A stretch of 64,000 nt of DNA from Fodinibacter sp038210185 (GTDB lineage Bacteria; Actinomycetota; Actinomycetes; Actinomycetales; Dermatophilaceae). The notes beneath the pieces are model-generated. The model was not told the origin of the DNA. It did not search any database and saw nothing but the letters and a program-made list of their open reading frames with translations. Below, in pieces: positions 17,191-25,623 of this stretch. Numbering within the stretch: the stretch's first letter is position 1; the number at the start of each line of letters is the position of its first letter. Location of the stretch: positions 1 to 64,000 of the forward strand of contig JBBQWX010000001.1 of assembly GCA_038210185.1 (NCBI GenBank), read 5' to 3'. The position numbers and the translations under genes are program-made.

Positions 17191-17897
17191 ACCGCAAGGC
17201 CACCGCCCTTCTCCTCATCGCCGCCGCCGTGCTGACCAACGCGGCCTTCACCGTCCTGGGGTCGGTGTTCAACTACCCCGACGTCCTCAAGGAGCCCACC
17301 GACGAGATCCTCGCGAGCTTCCGGGAGCACCAGGGCGCCGTCACGTTCTGGTTCGCCGTCATGGCCGTCTCAGCCGCACTGTTCGCCCCGATCGCGATCG
17401 GCGTGGGCCGCCTGTCGAACCACCGGGCCATGCGCGTCGCCGTCCCCGTCGGCATCGCCGCCGCAGCCGTCCAGGTTCTCGGCCTCTCCCGCTGGCCCCT
17501 GCTCGTGCCGGGCTTCGCCGCCGACGCGGCGAGCACCGACCCCGCCACCGCCACCGCGGCGAAGGACGCGTTCGAGACCGCGCACCGGGTGCTGGGCAAC
17601 ATCATCGGCGAGAGCTTCGGCTACCTGTTCACCGCGGCCTGGACCCTGCTCGTCCTCGTGGCCCTGCACCGCGCACTGGCCGGTCGCTGGTTCACCACCC
17701 TCGGCGCCGTGTCGGCCGTGCTGATCCTCGCGGGGATGCTGGCGCCGCTCGACCTGCCCCTCGTCGACACCGCGAACTTCGCCGGGTACGTCCTGTGGAG
17801 CCTGTGGCTCATCACCTTCGGGGTCCTGCTCCTGCGTCGCCCGCGGCCCGCCATCGCTGTTCCGACCAACGGCAGCCTCGCCCGGGCCCAAGGCTGA
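17187..17897 (+). CDS. DUF4386-like integral membrane protein
   Basis: The 236-residue protein begins MNRKATALLLIAAAVLTNAA and has about six hydrophobic segments. Its features (FNYPDVLKEPTDEILASF, followed by VTFWFAVMAVSAALFAPIAI) match DUF4386-type membrane proteins, which lack a known activity. GGAG lies six bases before ATG 17187 and the start overlaps the preceding stop. A near-continuous chain of ATGA overlaps links it to a putative reductase and a dehydrogenase, so it may be a membrane anchor or sensor for the same pathway. Confidence 0.75.
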   Translation: MNRKATALLLIAAAVLTNAAFTVLGSVFNYPDVLKEPTDEILASFREHQGAVTFWFAVMAVSAALFAPIAIGVGRLSNHRAMRVAVPVGIAAAAVQVLGLSRWPLLVPGFAADAASTDPATATAAKDAFETAHRVLGNIIGESFGYLFTAAWTLLVLVALHRALAGRWFTTLGAVSAVLILAGMLAPLDLPLVDTANFAGYVLWSLWLITFGVLLLRRPRPAIAVPTNGSLARAQG

Positions 17898-17902
17898 CCG
17901 TC

Positions 17903-18598
17903 ATGACCACCCCGAGCACTCCGAGAACCGCGCGCACCCCGCGCACCCTGAGCACCCCGCGCACCCCGCGCACCCCGCGCACCCCGACCCCCAGGACCCC
18001 CGCCGCCGCCGCCACCCGTGGGGCGCTGCGTGCGTGGCTGCTCTGGACCGCAGGATTCCTCGCCTTCCCCGTCGCCGGCATCGCCGGCATGGCCGTGGCC
18101 GGCCGTGTCGACGCACCAGCGGCTGCCGCCCTCGGTGGCCTGGCCACCGGCGCCGTCCTTGGCCTCGGCCAGGCGCTGGCCAGCTCTCGCCGACTGCCGA
18201 TCCTGCGCTGGGTGCTCGCCACCGCGGCGGCCATGGCGGTGGGCCTGATGGTCGGCGCGCGCGTGGTCGGCTACGGCACCTCGCTGCGCGACCTCGTCGT
18301 GATGGGGGCGGTGACCGGCGCGTTCCTCGGGCCGGTGCAGGCGCTGGCCCTGCCGGATCGCGCTCGGTACCGCTGGGCCTGGGCCGTCGCGATGCCCGCG
18401 CTCTGGGCGGCCGGCTGGGCCGTGACGACCAGCGCCGGCATCGCCGTGACGGACCAGTTCACCACCTTCGGGGCCAGCGGCGCCGTCACCGTCACCGCCA
18501 TCCTCGGAGTCCTGCTGTACGCCGTCGTGCCGCCCGGCACCGACGCCCCCGACCACGTCGACAGCAGGTCCACCACCACGATCGGAGAACGTTCATGA
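17903..18598 (+). CDS. membrane protein with N-terminal Arg-Thr-Pro repeats
   Basis: The 231-residue product starts five bases after the preceding gene. Residues 7-35 are a low-complexity array of RTP/STP triplets encoded by 9-bp DNA repeats (about 17930-17998). This is followed by about six transmembrane segments (WLLWTAGFLAFPVAGIAGMA, GLATGAVLGLGQALA, AGWAVTTSAGIAVTD). The body resembles uncharacterised actinobacterial membrane proteins; no function is known. The repeat count could vary by slippage. Its stop overlaps the next start (ATGA). Confidence 0.7.
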   Translation: MTTPSTPRTARTPRTLSTPRTPRTPRTPTPRTPAAAATRGALRAWLLWTAGFLAFPVAGIAGMAVAGRVDAPAAAALGGLATGAVLGLGQALASSRRLPILRWVLATAAAMAVGLMVGARVVGYGTSLRDLVVMGAVTGAFLGPVQALALPDRARYRWAWAVAMPALWAAGWAVTTSAGIAVTDQFTTFGASGAVTVTAILGVLLYAVVPPGTDAPDHVDSRSTTTIGERS

Positions 18599-19545
18599 CC
18601 ACGTCGGCACCACGCCACGTCGTCTTCGGCACCGGAGCCATCGGGCTCGCCACCCTCGACGCCCTGCGCGCCCGGGGCGAGCGCGTGCGGATGGTCAACC
18701 GCAGCGGACGTGCCGCCGTCCCGGACGACGTCGAGGTGGTCGGCGGGGATGCCGGGGACCCGGGGTTCGCCAGCGCCGTCGCCGAGGGCGCACAGGTCGT
18801 CTACCAGACGCTCAACCCGCCCTACCACCTGTGGGAGGAGCAGTTCCCGAAGCTCCAGGCAGGCGTCCTCGCCGCGGCGCAGGCCCACGGAGCGCGCCTG
18901 GTGAGCGTGGAGAACGTCTACATGTACGGCCCACCGAACGGCCGGCCACTCACCGAGGGTCGCGCCCACGACGCCCACACCCGCAAGGGTCGCCTGCGCT
19001 CGAGGATGTCCCGCGACCTGCTCGCCGCCCACGAGGCCGGCCGGGTCGAGGTGGCCATCGGGCGCGCTTCCGACTACTTCGGCCCGCGCGGCGGAGCCCA
19101 GTCCAACCTCGGTGACCGCGTGTTCCCCGCCGCTCTGGCCGGTCGGACGGCCATCGTGTTGGGCGACCCCGACCAGCCACACACCTACACCTTCGTCCCC
19201 GACATCGGCGAGGGCCTGGCCGTCCTCGGCGAGCACCCCGACGCGACAGGGCGGGCGTGGCACCTGCCCAACGACCCGGCCACCCACACCACCCGCGAGC
19301 TCGTGGACCTCGCGTTCCGCCTCGCCGGCCGGTCCCGAGCTCGGCTTCGTCAGGTACAGCCCCTGCTGCTTCGCGCCGTCGCAGTGGCGAACCCGACCGT
19401 CCGTGAGCTGCTGGAGATGCAGTATCAGTTCGACGAACCTTTCGTCGTCGACAGCACCTCCTTCACCGCACGACTCGCAATGCACTCCACCCCCGTGAAG
19501 ACGGCCGTTGAGACGACCCTGGCCACGTACAGGAGCCCAGCATGA
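18595..19545 (+). CDS. NAD-dependent epimerase/dehydratase family protein (extended SDR)
   Basis: The 316-residue product has an N-terminal Rossmann motif, HVVFGTGAIGLATLDAL (G-x-G-x-x-G), then VYQTLNPPYHLW, a catalytic-like YMYG at the usual Tyr position, and YTFVPDIGEGLAVLGEHP, typical of atypical SDR/NmrA-like epimerases. The usual Y-x-x-x-K is altered to VENVYMYGPP, as in several reductase-like relatives. It is coupled to genes on both sides by 4-base overlaps. Pairing with a classical SDR immediately downstream points to a two-step redox modification of one substrate, still unknown. Confidence 0.8.
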   Translation: MTTSAPRHVVFGTGAIGLATLDALRARGERVRMVNRSGRAAVPDDVEVVGGDAGDPGFASAVAEGAQVVYQTLNPPYHLWEEQFPKLQAGVLAAAQAHGARLVSVENVYMYGPPNGRPLTEGRAHDAHTRKGRLRSRMSRDLLAAHEAGRVEVAIGRASDYFGPRGGAQSNLGDRVFPAALAGRTAIVLGDPDQPHTYTFVPDIGEGLAVLGEHPDATGRAWHLPNDPATHTTRELVDLAFRLAGRSRARLRQVQPLLLRAVAVANPTVRELLEMQYQFDEPFVVDSTSFTARLAMHSTPVKTAVETTLATYRSPA

Positions 19546-20405
19546 ACCGTGACACCGCCACACCCATGGCCGGCCGGACCGTCGTCGTCACCGGAGGCGG
19601 CCGAGGCATCGGCAGAGCCACCGCCCGACGCCTGGCCCAGCTCGGCGCCACCGTCGCGATCACCGGCCGCGACGAGGCTCGCACCCAGGACGCCGCCGAC
19701 GAGATCCGCTCCTCCACGGGCGCACGCGTCCACGCCTTCACCGCGGACCTGTCCGCCCAGGCACAGGTTCGGCAGCTGGCTGCCGAGCTCCTCGCCGACC
19801 TCCCCCACCTCGACGTCCTCGTGAACAACGCCGGCGGCTACTGGAACACCCGGCACGTGACCGCGGATGGTCTCGAGCGCACCTTCGCGGTCAACCACCT
19901 GGCTCCGTTCCTTCTCACGGCACTGCTGCTGGAATGGATCCGCCAGAGCACGGACGGGCGCGTGGTCACCGTCGCCTCGAACGCGCAGACCATGGGCCGG
20001 ATCGATCTGGACGATCTCCACGGCGAACGCTCCTACTCCGGAGCCCGTGCCTACAACCAGTCGAAACTCGCCAACATCATGTTCACCCACGAGCTGGCGC
20101 GCCGACTCGAAGGGACAACGGTCACGGCCAACGCCTTGCATCCGGGAGTGGTGCGCACCTCATTCGGTGCCGAGGACCCAGGACTTGCCCAACGGCTGCT
20201 GGTCCCGATGGTGCGGCCCTTCATGCGCAGCCCTGACCGGGGAGCGGACACGTCGGTGCTGCTCGCGTCCGATCCCGACCTGAGGACCGTCACCGGACAG
20301 TTCTTCAGCAGCGGCAAGCAGAGGCGATCGTCCACCAGGAGCTACGACAGCCAGGTAGCCCGCGAGCTGTGGCTCGCCAGCGAAGCACTCGTCGGCCTGA
20401 GCTGA
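19542..20405 (+). CDS. short-chain dehydrogenase/reductase (retinol dehydrogenase-like)
   Basis: The 287-residue enzyme has the cofactor motif TGGGRGIGRATA, NNAGGYW, the catalytic Ser in VTVASNAQTMG and the catalytic Y-x-x-x-K as YNQSK. The overall pattern (VNHLAPFLLT, HPGVVRTSFG) matches the RDH/WWOX-like SDR group that uses NADP(H). It is the last gene of the operon that starts at 16804, overlapping its neighbour by four bases. The region after its stop holds no co-directional gene, so the operon probably ends here. Confidence 0.88.
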   Translation: MNRDTATPMAGRTVVVTGGGRGIGRATARRLAQLGATVAITGRDEARTQDAADEIRSSTGARVHAFTADLSAQAQVRQLAAELLADLPHLDVLVNNAGGYWNTRHVTADGLERTFAVNHLAPFLLTALLLEWIRQSTDGRVVTVASNAQTMGRIDLDDLHGERSYSGARAYNQSKLANIMFTHELARRLEGTTVTANALHPGVVRTSFGAEDPGLAQRLLVPMVRPFMRSPDRGADTSVLLASDPDLRTVTGQFFSSGKQRRSSTRSYDSQVARELWLASEALVGLS

Positions 20406-20479
20406 AACCACGACGAAAACCCCGCGTCCGCCGCACCCGACGCTCGTTCGGGCCGCGCGGCAACATCGGCTCGATGTCA

Positions 20480-20605
20480 AGGGCGAGCACCCCGCATCCC
20501 TGCACGCAGCAGCAGCGGCTCCAGGTGGTGTGCGCTGACCCACGTCAGCAGCCCTGTCGTGGTGTCCAGGTCGCAGATCAGGCCGGTGGCGATGGACCTG
20601 AAGGG
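20480..20605 (-). pseudogene. possible SpoIIE/PP2C phosphatase fragment
   Basis: On the minus strand this stretch reads TGLICDLDTTTGLLTWVSAH followed by HLEPLLLRAG. It closely follows the SpoIIE/RsbU-type phosphatase core pattern in which DxxTGxLxWVNAGHPPPLLLR is conserved. The catalytic Asp-containing strands before and after are absent, and the frame closes after 41 residues. It looks like a decayed piece of such a phosphatase. Confidence 0.4.
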
Positions 20606-20825
20606 GATCACGTCGGTAACAGCGGGCTCGACGCCACGCGGTGTCTGTTGGCGAGGAGTCCTGGCGGTGTGCGTTGCGATCGGCGGCGACGAGAGGTTGT
20701 GCAGCTGGGCGCTGACGAGAGACCGTCGCCCATGCCGTCGGGGTCGGCGCTTCGCGCGCGATGCCCGCGTCCGCGGCACGGTCCAGAAAGCTGCCGTCGA
20801 CCTCTTGGGCCGGCTCGCCGCCGGT

Positions 20826-20890
<65 letters not shown>

Positions 20891-20965
20891 ACTGGCTGAT
20901 GCGGGTAGCCCAGACCACTGGATTCGCGGGCGAGGGTCATGGAACTGGGCGGTCGCCCCGGCCCA

Positions 20966-21928
20966 TCACGGGGAATCCCTGGCGAGAGCGGTGTCGGTGG
21001 CAGCGGTGTCGTCCGAAGCAGCCTGGTCCCAGGAGGAGCCGGGGGGCAGCACCTTCACGGTGTTGTGCAGCTCGCCGAGGCCGGCCACGCTCGAGACGAC
21101 GGTGTCGCCGTCGTTGAGAAACTCCGGTGAGGACATCCCTGTTGCGGATCCGGCGGGAGAGCCCGTGAGGATGAGGTCACCAGGCTCGAGGGTGATCTGG
21201 GCCGAGATCTCCTGGACCAGTTGGGCCACGTTGCGCCTCATCAGTGCCGTGCTGTCGTTCTGGCGGGAGGCGCCGTTGACCAGGGTGGTCACGGTCAGGT
21301 CGTCGACGTCCAGTTCAGCTGTGGGACGGGTGATCCACGGGCCGAGGGGAAGGAAGGTGTCCAAGCTCTTGGCGTGGGTGAGGCGGTTGCCCCGGCTCTG
21401 GATGTCTCGGGCGGATACGTCGTTGGCCACGGTGTAGCCGAAGACGGCCTGATGCAGGGGTAGTGGCTTGCGGCGCGGCCCGACCGTGTGCCCGATGACG
21501 ATCGCGAGCTCGGTTTCGTAGTCGACCTGCTCGCTGGTGCCGGCGATGACCTCGATGGTGTCGGTTGGGCCGATCACGCTGGTGGGGAACTTCGCGAACA
21601 GCACGAGGTCGCCGTCGGTGTCAAGGCCGACCTCACGGGCGTGTGCTGCGTAGTTGGCGGCGACGGCGACGATCTTGCCGGGACGGAAGGCCGGTGCGCT
21701 CAGTGCGGTGTCGGAAGGGCGGTCCGGTGACCGTTCGGACCAGTGGCTCGGCAGCTTCCGACAGGCGCGGATGGCGTCACGCAGGGTCAGCGGGTCGGCG
21801 CCGTCGGCGCCGTAGGCGCCCAGCTCGATCCAGTCTTCGCGATCGTGTCTGCGGATGAGCCATTCCCCCGCAGGGGTGCGACCGAGCCGCAGGCCGCGCA
21901 GGTGGGTGGGGAAGGGGTGGTGGGGCAT
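20966..21928 (-). CDS. fumarylacetoacetate hydrolase (FAH) family protein
   Basis: The 320-residue product has the FAH-fold C-terminal domain. It shows VAVAANYAAHAREVG, then VDYETELAIVIG with the metal-binding Glu pair, GYTVANDVSARDIQ, KSLDTFLPLGPW and the end motif LEPGDLILTGSPAG. Family members hydrolyse or decarboxylate acylpyruvates and related beta-diketo acids using Mg2+ or Ca2+. It begins 13 bases after the stop of the hycE-like gene in the same direction with CAGGAA upstream, so it is probably the last cistron of the operon 21-29.5 kb. The enzyme's substrate and its link with the membrane complex are unknown. Confidence 0.85.
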   Translation of the reverse strand: MPHHPFPTHLRGLRLGRTPAGEWLIRRHDREDWIELGAYGADGADPLTLRDAIRACRKLPSHWSERSPDRPSDTALSAPAFRPGKIVAVAANYAAHAREVGLDTDGDLVLFAKFPTSVIGPTDTIEVIAGTSEQVDYETELAIVIGHTVGPRRKPLPLHQAVFGYTVANDVSARDIQSRGNRLTHAKSLDTFLPLGPWITRPTAELDVDDLTVTTLVNGASRQNDSTALMRRNVAQLVQEISAQITLEPGDLILTGSPAGSATGMSSPEFLNDGDTVVSSVAGLGELHNTVKVLPPGSSWDQAASDDTAATDTALARDSP

Positions 21929-21941
21929 CAGGGTTCCTGGG

Positions 21942-23429
21942 TCAGAGGTCGTTGCCGGCGTAGGACTGGTTGAAGCTCTTGTTGGTCAGGGGGAAGTCGG
22001 GGACGATCGTGTCGGTCAGGGCCACGGGCAGGGCGGGCCAGTTGAAGAATGAGGGGTCCACGGCTCGGACCCGGGTGAGCGTGCCTGACCTGCCGATCTC
22101 GACGCGGTGGCACAGGGTGCCTCGCCAGGCTTCGACGACCCCGAGCCCGGCGGCCGCTCGCGAGGTCGGGGTGACGGACATCAGGTGGCCGGCCGTGGTG
22201 GGTGTGGCCCGTGGCGCCAGTGCGGCAAGGATCTGGGTGGAGGCGGCGACCTCGCGGGCGCGGACGAGGTACCGGGCCAGGACGTCGCCACGCTCCTCGG
22301 TCACGGGCTCGAAGGCGCCCAGGTCGACGGTCGGGTGGTCTCGGCGGGCGTCGATGGGGATCCCCGAGGCGCGGGCGACGTAGCCGAGGGTGCCGATGTG
22401 CTCCGCCTGCGCCGTGGTGAGGGTGGAGGTCCCGGTGAATCGGTCGGCGACGATGCTGTTGGCCAAGGTGATCTGCACGATCTCGGCGACCTCGTCGGCG
22501 ACGCCCCGCAGCAGGGCGAGATCCGGGCTGGTTCGCAGATGGGCCCCGCCGATGGTGATCCCGCCGCGCAGGAGACGGTGTCCGGTGAGGGCCTTGTTGT
22601 GGCGCAGCAGGCTCTCGCGGAGGCGCTGGGTGTGGGTGTGGGCGATGCCGTAGCCGACGTCGTTGGCGATCGCACCGAGGTCGCTGACGTGGTTGTAGAG
22701 CCGTTCGGCCTCCAGGAGCAGGGCCCGGGCGGCTCGGGTGCGCTCGTCGACGTCGATGTCCAGGGCGTCCTCGACCGCCATGACGTAGGCCAGGGAGTGC
22801 CCCACCGCGGTGTCGCCGCTGATCCGCTCGGCCAGCTCGATGCCCTGTACGGGGGTGCGGCCCTGGAACAGCCCTTCGACGCCGCGGTGCAGGAACCACA
22901 GCCTGGCCTTGACCTGCAGGATGGTCTCGCCGACGACGGTGAACCTGAAGTGGCCCGGTTCGATGAGCCCGGCATGGACCGGGCCGACGGGGATCTCGTA
23001 GACGCCGTCGCCCTCGACCGCGATGAAGGGGTAGGACCCGATGTCGGGGTCGAACCGGGGGGTGGGGTCAGCGTCGTGGCGCATCGGGTGGTAGCCGGTG
23101 GGCCAGTGGGCGTGCCGGACGAGTCGTTTGGGCATCGGGTGCCCGTCGGGGCGGATCCCGAACAGGTCGCGGATCTCGCGCTCGAACCGCCCGGCGGGGA
23201 ACGAGGAGTGCGCGAGGCTTGGTAGCCAGGCGTCGTCGCGGGGGACCTCGACGGTGAGTTCGTGGCGCTGGCCGACGGGTCGCAGGAAGCTGTAGACCAC
23301 GCGCAGCCGGTCGACGTCGTCGTGCGCTGCCATCAGCGCCAGCCGCCACCCGCCGTCGAGCAGCCCACCGACCACGGCGGTGAGCCGTTCCCGGCTCAGG
23401 GTCTGGCTGGTGGCCTGCGTCGGTGTCAT
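21942..23429 (-). CDS. hycE: hydrogenase-4/complex-I-like large subunit without NiFe cysteines (Rv0087/HycE-like)
   Basis: The 495-residue protein is a fusion of a NuoC-like 30-kDa domain (FEREIRDLFGIRPDGHP near residue 82) and a NuoD/HycE-like 49-kDa domain (FLHRGVEGLFQGRTPVQG near 180, MSVTPTSRAAAGLGVVEA later). In real NiFe hydrogenases the N-terminal motif is C-G-x-C; here residues 201-211 read ERISGDTAVGH. The C-terminal D-P-C-x-x-C is replaced by DPSFFNW. Only one Cys is visible in the whole protein, so Ni-Fe binding is excluded and the subunit resembles the energy-converting-hydrogenase-related (Ehr) type. It overlaps the hycQ-like gene by four bases (ATGA). Confidence 0.88.
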   Translation of the reverse strand: MTPTQATSQTLSRERLTAVVGGLLDGGWRLALMAAHDDVDRLRVVYSFLRPVGQRHELTVEVPRDDAWLPSLAHSSFPAGRFEREIRDLFGIRPDGHPMPKRLVRHAHWPTGYHPMRHDADPTPRFDPDIGSYPFIAVEGDGVYEIPVGPVHAGLIEPGHFRFTVVGETILQVKARLWFLHRGVEGLFQGRTPVQGIELAERISGDTAVGHSLAYVMAVEDALDIDVDERTRAARALLLEAERLYNHVSDLGAIANDVGYGIAHTHTQRLRESLLRHNKALTGHRLLRGGITIGGAHLRTSPDLALLRGVADEVAEIVQITLANSIVADRFTGTSTLTTAQAEHIGTLGYVARASGIPIDARRDHPTVDLGAFEPVTEERGDVLARYLVRAREVAASTQILAALAPRATPTTAGHLMSVTPTSRAAAGLGVVEAWRGTLCHRVEIGRSGTLTRVRAVDPSFFNWPALPVALTDTIVPDFPLTNKSFNQSYAGNDL

Positions 23430-24964
23430 CGGGCACCCGCCAGCACTGCTGCGGCCTCGCGCAGCTGGGCAGCGAGAGGGGATGCCATCAGGCCCAGGAT
23501 GGCTGCTGCAGCGAGCGCGATGAGCACCGGTGCCTGCCGGTGCTTCGCCGCCGGCTCGGTGGCAGGCTCACGCCACGGTGTGGGCAACGGGGCGGTGTGC
23601 GAGTCCACCGGGAGCGGGTGCGCCCCGTGGTCCTGCCCTGGTGCTGCTGCGACCGGAGGGTCCACGGTCACCGGGGGGCCCAAGGTCATGGCGGAGACGT
23701 GGCGGGCCAGGCCGGCGAACACCACGAGCAGCAGGAACAGGGCGATCCCCATGGCCCAGCCGAGTCCTGCCTGCCAGCCGGCCACGACGATGGCCACCTC
23801 GGTGAAGAACAGCACGAACGGGGGGAACCCGAGCAGCGCGGCGGTTCCGGCGAGCAGTGCTCGGGCCAGGTCCGGCCGGCGGGTGAGCAGGCCGGTGACG
23901 TCCGCGGTGCGGGTGGTGCCCCCGGCCGCGAGGATCCGGCCGGCGACGACGAACATGGCTGCTTTGACCAGGCCGTGGCCGAGCATGTGCAGCAGGACAG
24001 CGGCTGTGGCGAGTGGCCCACCGATGGCCACTCCCAGGGCCATGATTCCCATGTGCTCGATGCTGGAGTAGGCCAGCATCCGCTTGTAGTCGCGTTGGGC
24101 GAGGATCATCGCGGCGGCGACGGCCAGGGACAGCAGCCCCCCGGCCAGCAGCAGCCCGCGAAGGAACTGCGGGCCGAGCGTGGCGTCGCCGATGGCCTGG
24201 ATCCGCAGGATGGCGTACAGGGCCACCGAGAGCAGGACGCCTGACATCAGGCCGGACACTGGTGCGGGGGCTTGGGAGTGGGCGTCTGGTAGCCAGCTGT
24301 GCATCGGGGCCAGACCGGCCTTGGTGGCGAAGCCGAGGACGGCCAGGGCCACCGCGATCCGGGTCAGGTCGGGGTCCAGGGAGAGGCCGCCTTCGGCCAG
24401 CTGCACCCAGGACAGGGTCGGGGTCCCCGCCGCGACGGTGCTGGCGTAGAGCAGGACGATCCCGAGGAAGGCGATGGCGACGCCGACCGAGCCCAGGACC
24501 ACGTACTTCCAGGCGGCCTCGAGGGATCGCGGGCTCTGGTGGTGACCGACGAGGAATGCCGTCGCGATGGTGGTGGCCTCGATGGCGACCCACAGGATGC
24601 CGAGGTTGTCGCTGAGCACGGCCAGGCTCATCGCTGCGAGGAACAGGCAGATCAGCGCCGTGTAACGGCCGTCCGGGGCGGTCCTGGCGGCGCGGGTCGG
24701 CAGCCCGCCCCACAGGGCGGTGACTGCGACCGTGCCGATGGTGAGCAGGAGCCATGCGGACAGCGCGTCGGCGCGCAGCGCCCCGGTCGCCGCCGTGATG
24801 GGCCCGGTGGCGTGCACCGCTGTCAGAAGCGCGATCCCCACCCCGAGGGCGACGACGGCCACGGCCAGGTCGGCCCCCCGGGTCCAGCCGTCAGCACGGC
24901 GCCACCACGAGGCTCCGCCCACGATGACCGGTAGCAGGAGAGGGATCCAGATCAGGGCGGTCAT
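23426..24964 (-). CDS. hycQ: NuoN/HyfF-like proton-translocating membrane subunit (Rv0086/HycQ-like)
   Basis: The 512-residue protein has about fourteen hydrophobic segments and the antiporter-like Proton_antipo_M core: LGILWVAIEATTIATAFLVG with the conserved Glu, LEAAWKYVVLGSVGV with the conserved Lys, GLAPMHSWLPDAHSQAPAPV, and MLGHGLVKAAMFVVAGRIL. These Lys/Glu/His residues form the proton path in complex I-type subunits. A hydrophilic, Pro/His-rich loop lies near residues 425-470 before the last helix. Start ATG 24964 overlaps the preceding gene's stop. It is the second of two antiporter-like subunits in this operon. Confidence 0.88.
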   Translation of the reverse strand: MTALIWIPLLLPVIVGGASWWRRADGWTRGADLAVAVVALGVGIALLTAVHATGPITAATGALRADALSAWLLLTIGTVAVTALWGGLPTRAARTAPDGRYTALICLFLAAMSLAVLSDNLGILWVAIEATTIATAFLVGHHQSPRSLEAAWKYVVLGSVGVAIAFLGIVLLYASTVAAGTPTLSWVQLAEGGLSLDPDLTRIAVALAVLGFATKAGLAPMHSWLPDAHSQAPAPVSGLMSGVLLSVALYAILRIQAIGDATLGPQFLRGLLLAGGLLSLAVAAAMILAQRDYKRMLAYSSIEHMGIMALGVAIGGPLATAAVLLHMLGHGLVKAAMFVVAGRILAAGGTTRTADVTGLLTRRPDLARALLAGTAALLGFPPFVLFFTEVAIVVAGWQAGLGWAMGIALFLLLVVFAGLARHVSAMTLGPPVTVDPPVAAAPGQDHGAHPLPVDSHTAPLPTPWREPATEPAAKHRQAPVLIALAAAAILGLMASPLAAQLREAAAVLAGAR

Positions 24965-25623
24965 CAGTCGCGCAGCTCCGTCAGCTCGTCGAGGTCGATA
25001 CCGCCGTGGGCGGACTGCAGCCGGCTGGTGAGCACCCGCAGGATCAGCACCACGAGCAGCACGTCGAGGGTCACGCCGAGCTCCACGACGAACGGGACGC
25101 CACCTGAGGTCAGGAACGCGGTGGTGGCGATCCCGTTGTCCAGCACGACGAAGCCGATCAGTTGGGCCAGTGCGCTGCGCCGGGTCAGCAGCACGAGGAA
25201 GCCGATCAGGACCAGGGCAAGCCCGACCGGCACTGCACTGGCGGCCGGCCCTTCGAGAACCGCCACGATCGGTAGGCCGGCCACGTAGGCCAGGACCGTC
25301 AGCGCCGTCGCGGCGAGCAGGGCAGCCGTGGGGTTGACCAGCGGCGCCTGTTCCCGCACGGCCCCGGTGGCGGTGGCGGTGCGGGACAGCGCCCACGGGA
25401 TGGCGACGGCTTTCATCGCCAGCACCAGCACGGCCACGACGAGGACCTCGGCGTCGCCGCGCTCGATGCCGAGCACCGCCACCAGCGCGCCCAGCGCCGC
25501 CCCTTGCACGGCCAGGACGCGGATCGACGCGCTGAGCGAGTAGCGCCAGACCTGCACGACCGCGGTCACCAGCAGCAGCCCGGTGGTCGTGGCCAGAAGC
25601 TGGCTGAACAGGGCATCGCTCAT
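24964..25623 (-). CDS. hycP: HyfE/NuoK-like membrane subunit (Rv0085/HycP-like)
   Basis: The 219-residue protein is nearly all membrane helices (SQLLATTTGLLLVTAVVQVW, AEVLVVAVLVLAMKAVAIPW, LIGFVVLDNGIATTAFLTSG). It matches the HyfE subunit of hydrogenase-4-type complexes, whose C-terminal half corresponds to NuoK. The Glu in VPFVVELGVTLDVLLVV aligns with the region that carries the conserved membrane Glu of NuoK-like subunits. ATG 25623 lies within the stop of the hycD-like gene, and its own stop overlaps the next start, so it is tightly coupled on both sides. Confidence 0.85.
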   Translation of the reverse strand: MSDALFSQLLATTTGLLLVTAVVQVWRYSLSASIRVLAVQGAALGALVAVLGIERGDAEVLVVAVLVLAMKAVAIPWALSRTATATGAVREQAPLVNPTAALLAATALTVLAYVAGLPIVAVLEGPAASAVPVGLALVLIGFLVLLTRRSALAQLIGFVVLDNGIATTAFLTSGGVPFVVELGVTLDVLLVVLILRVLTSRLQSAHGGIDLDELTELRD

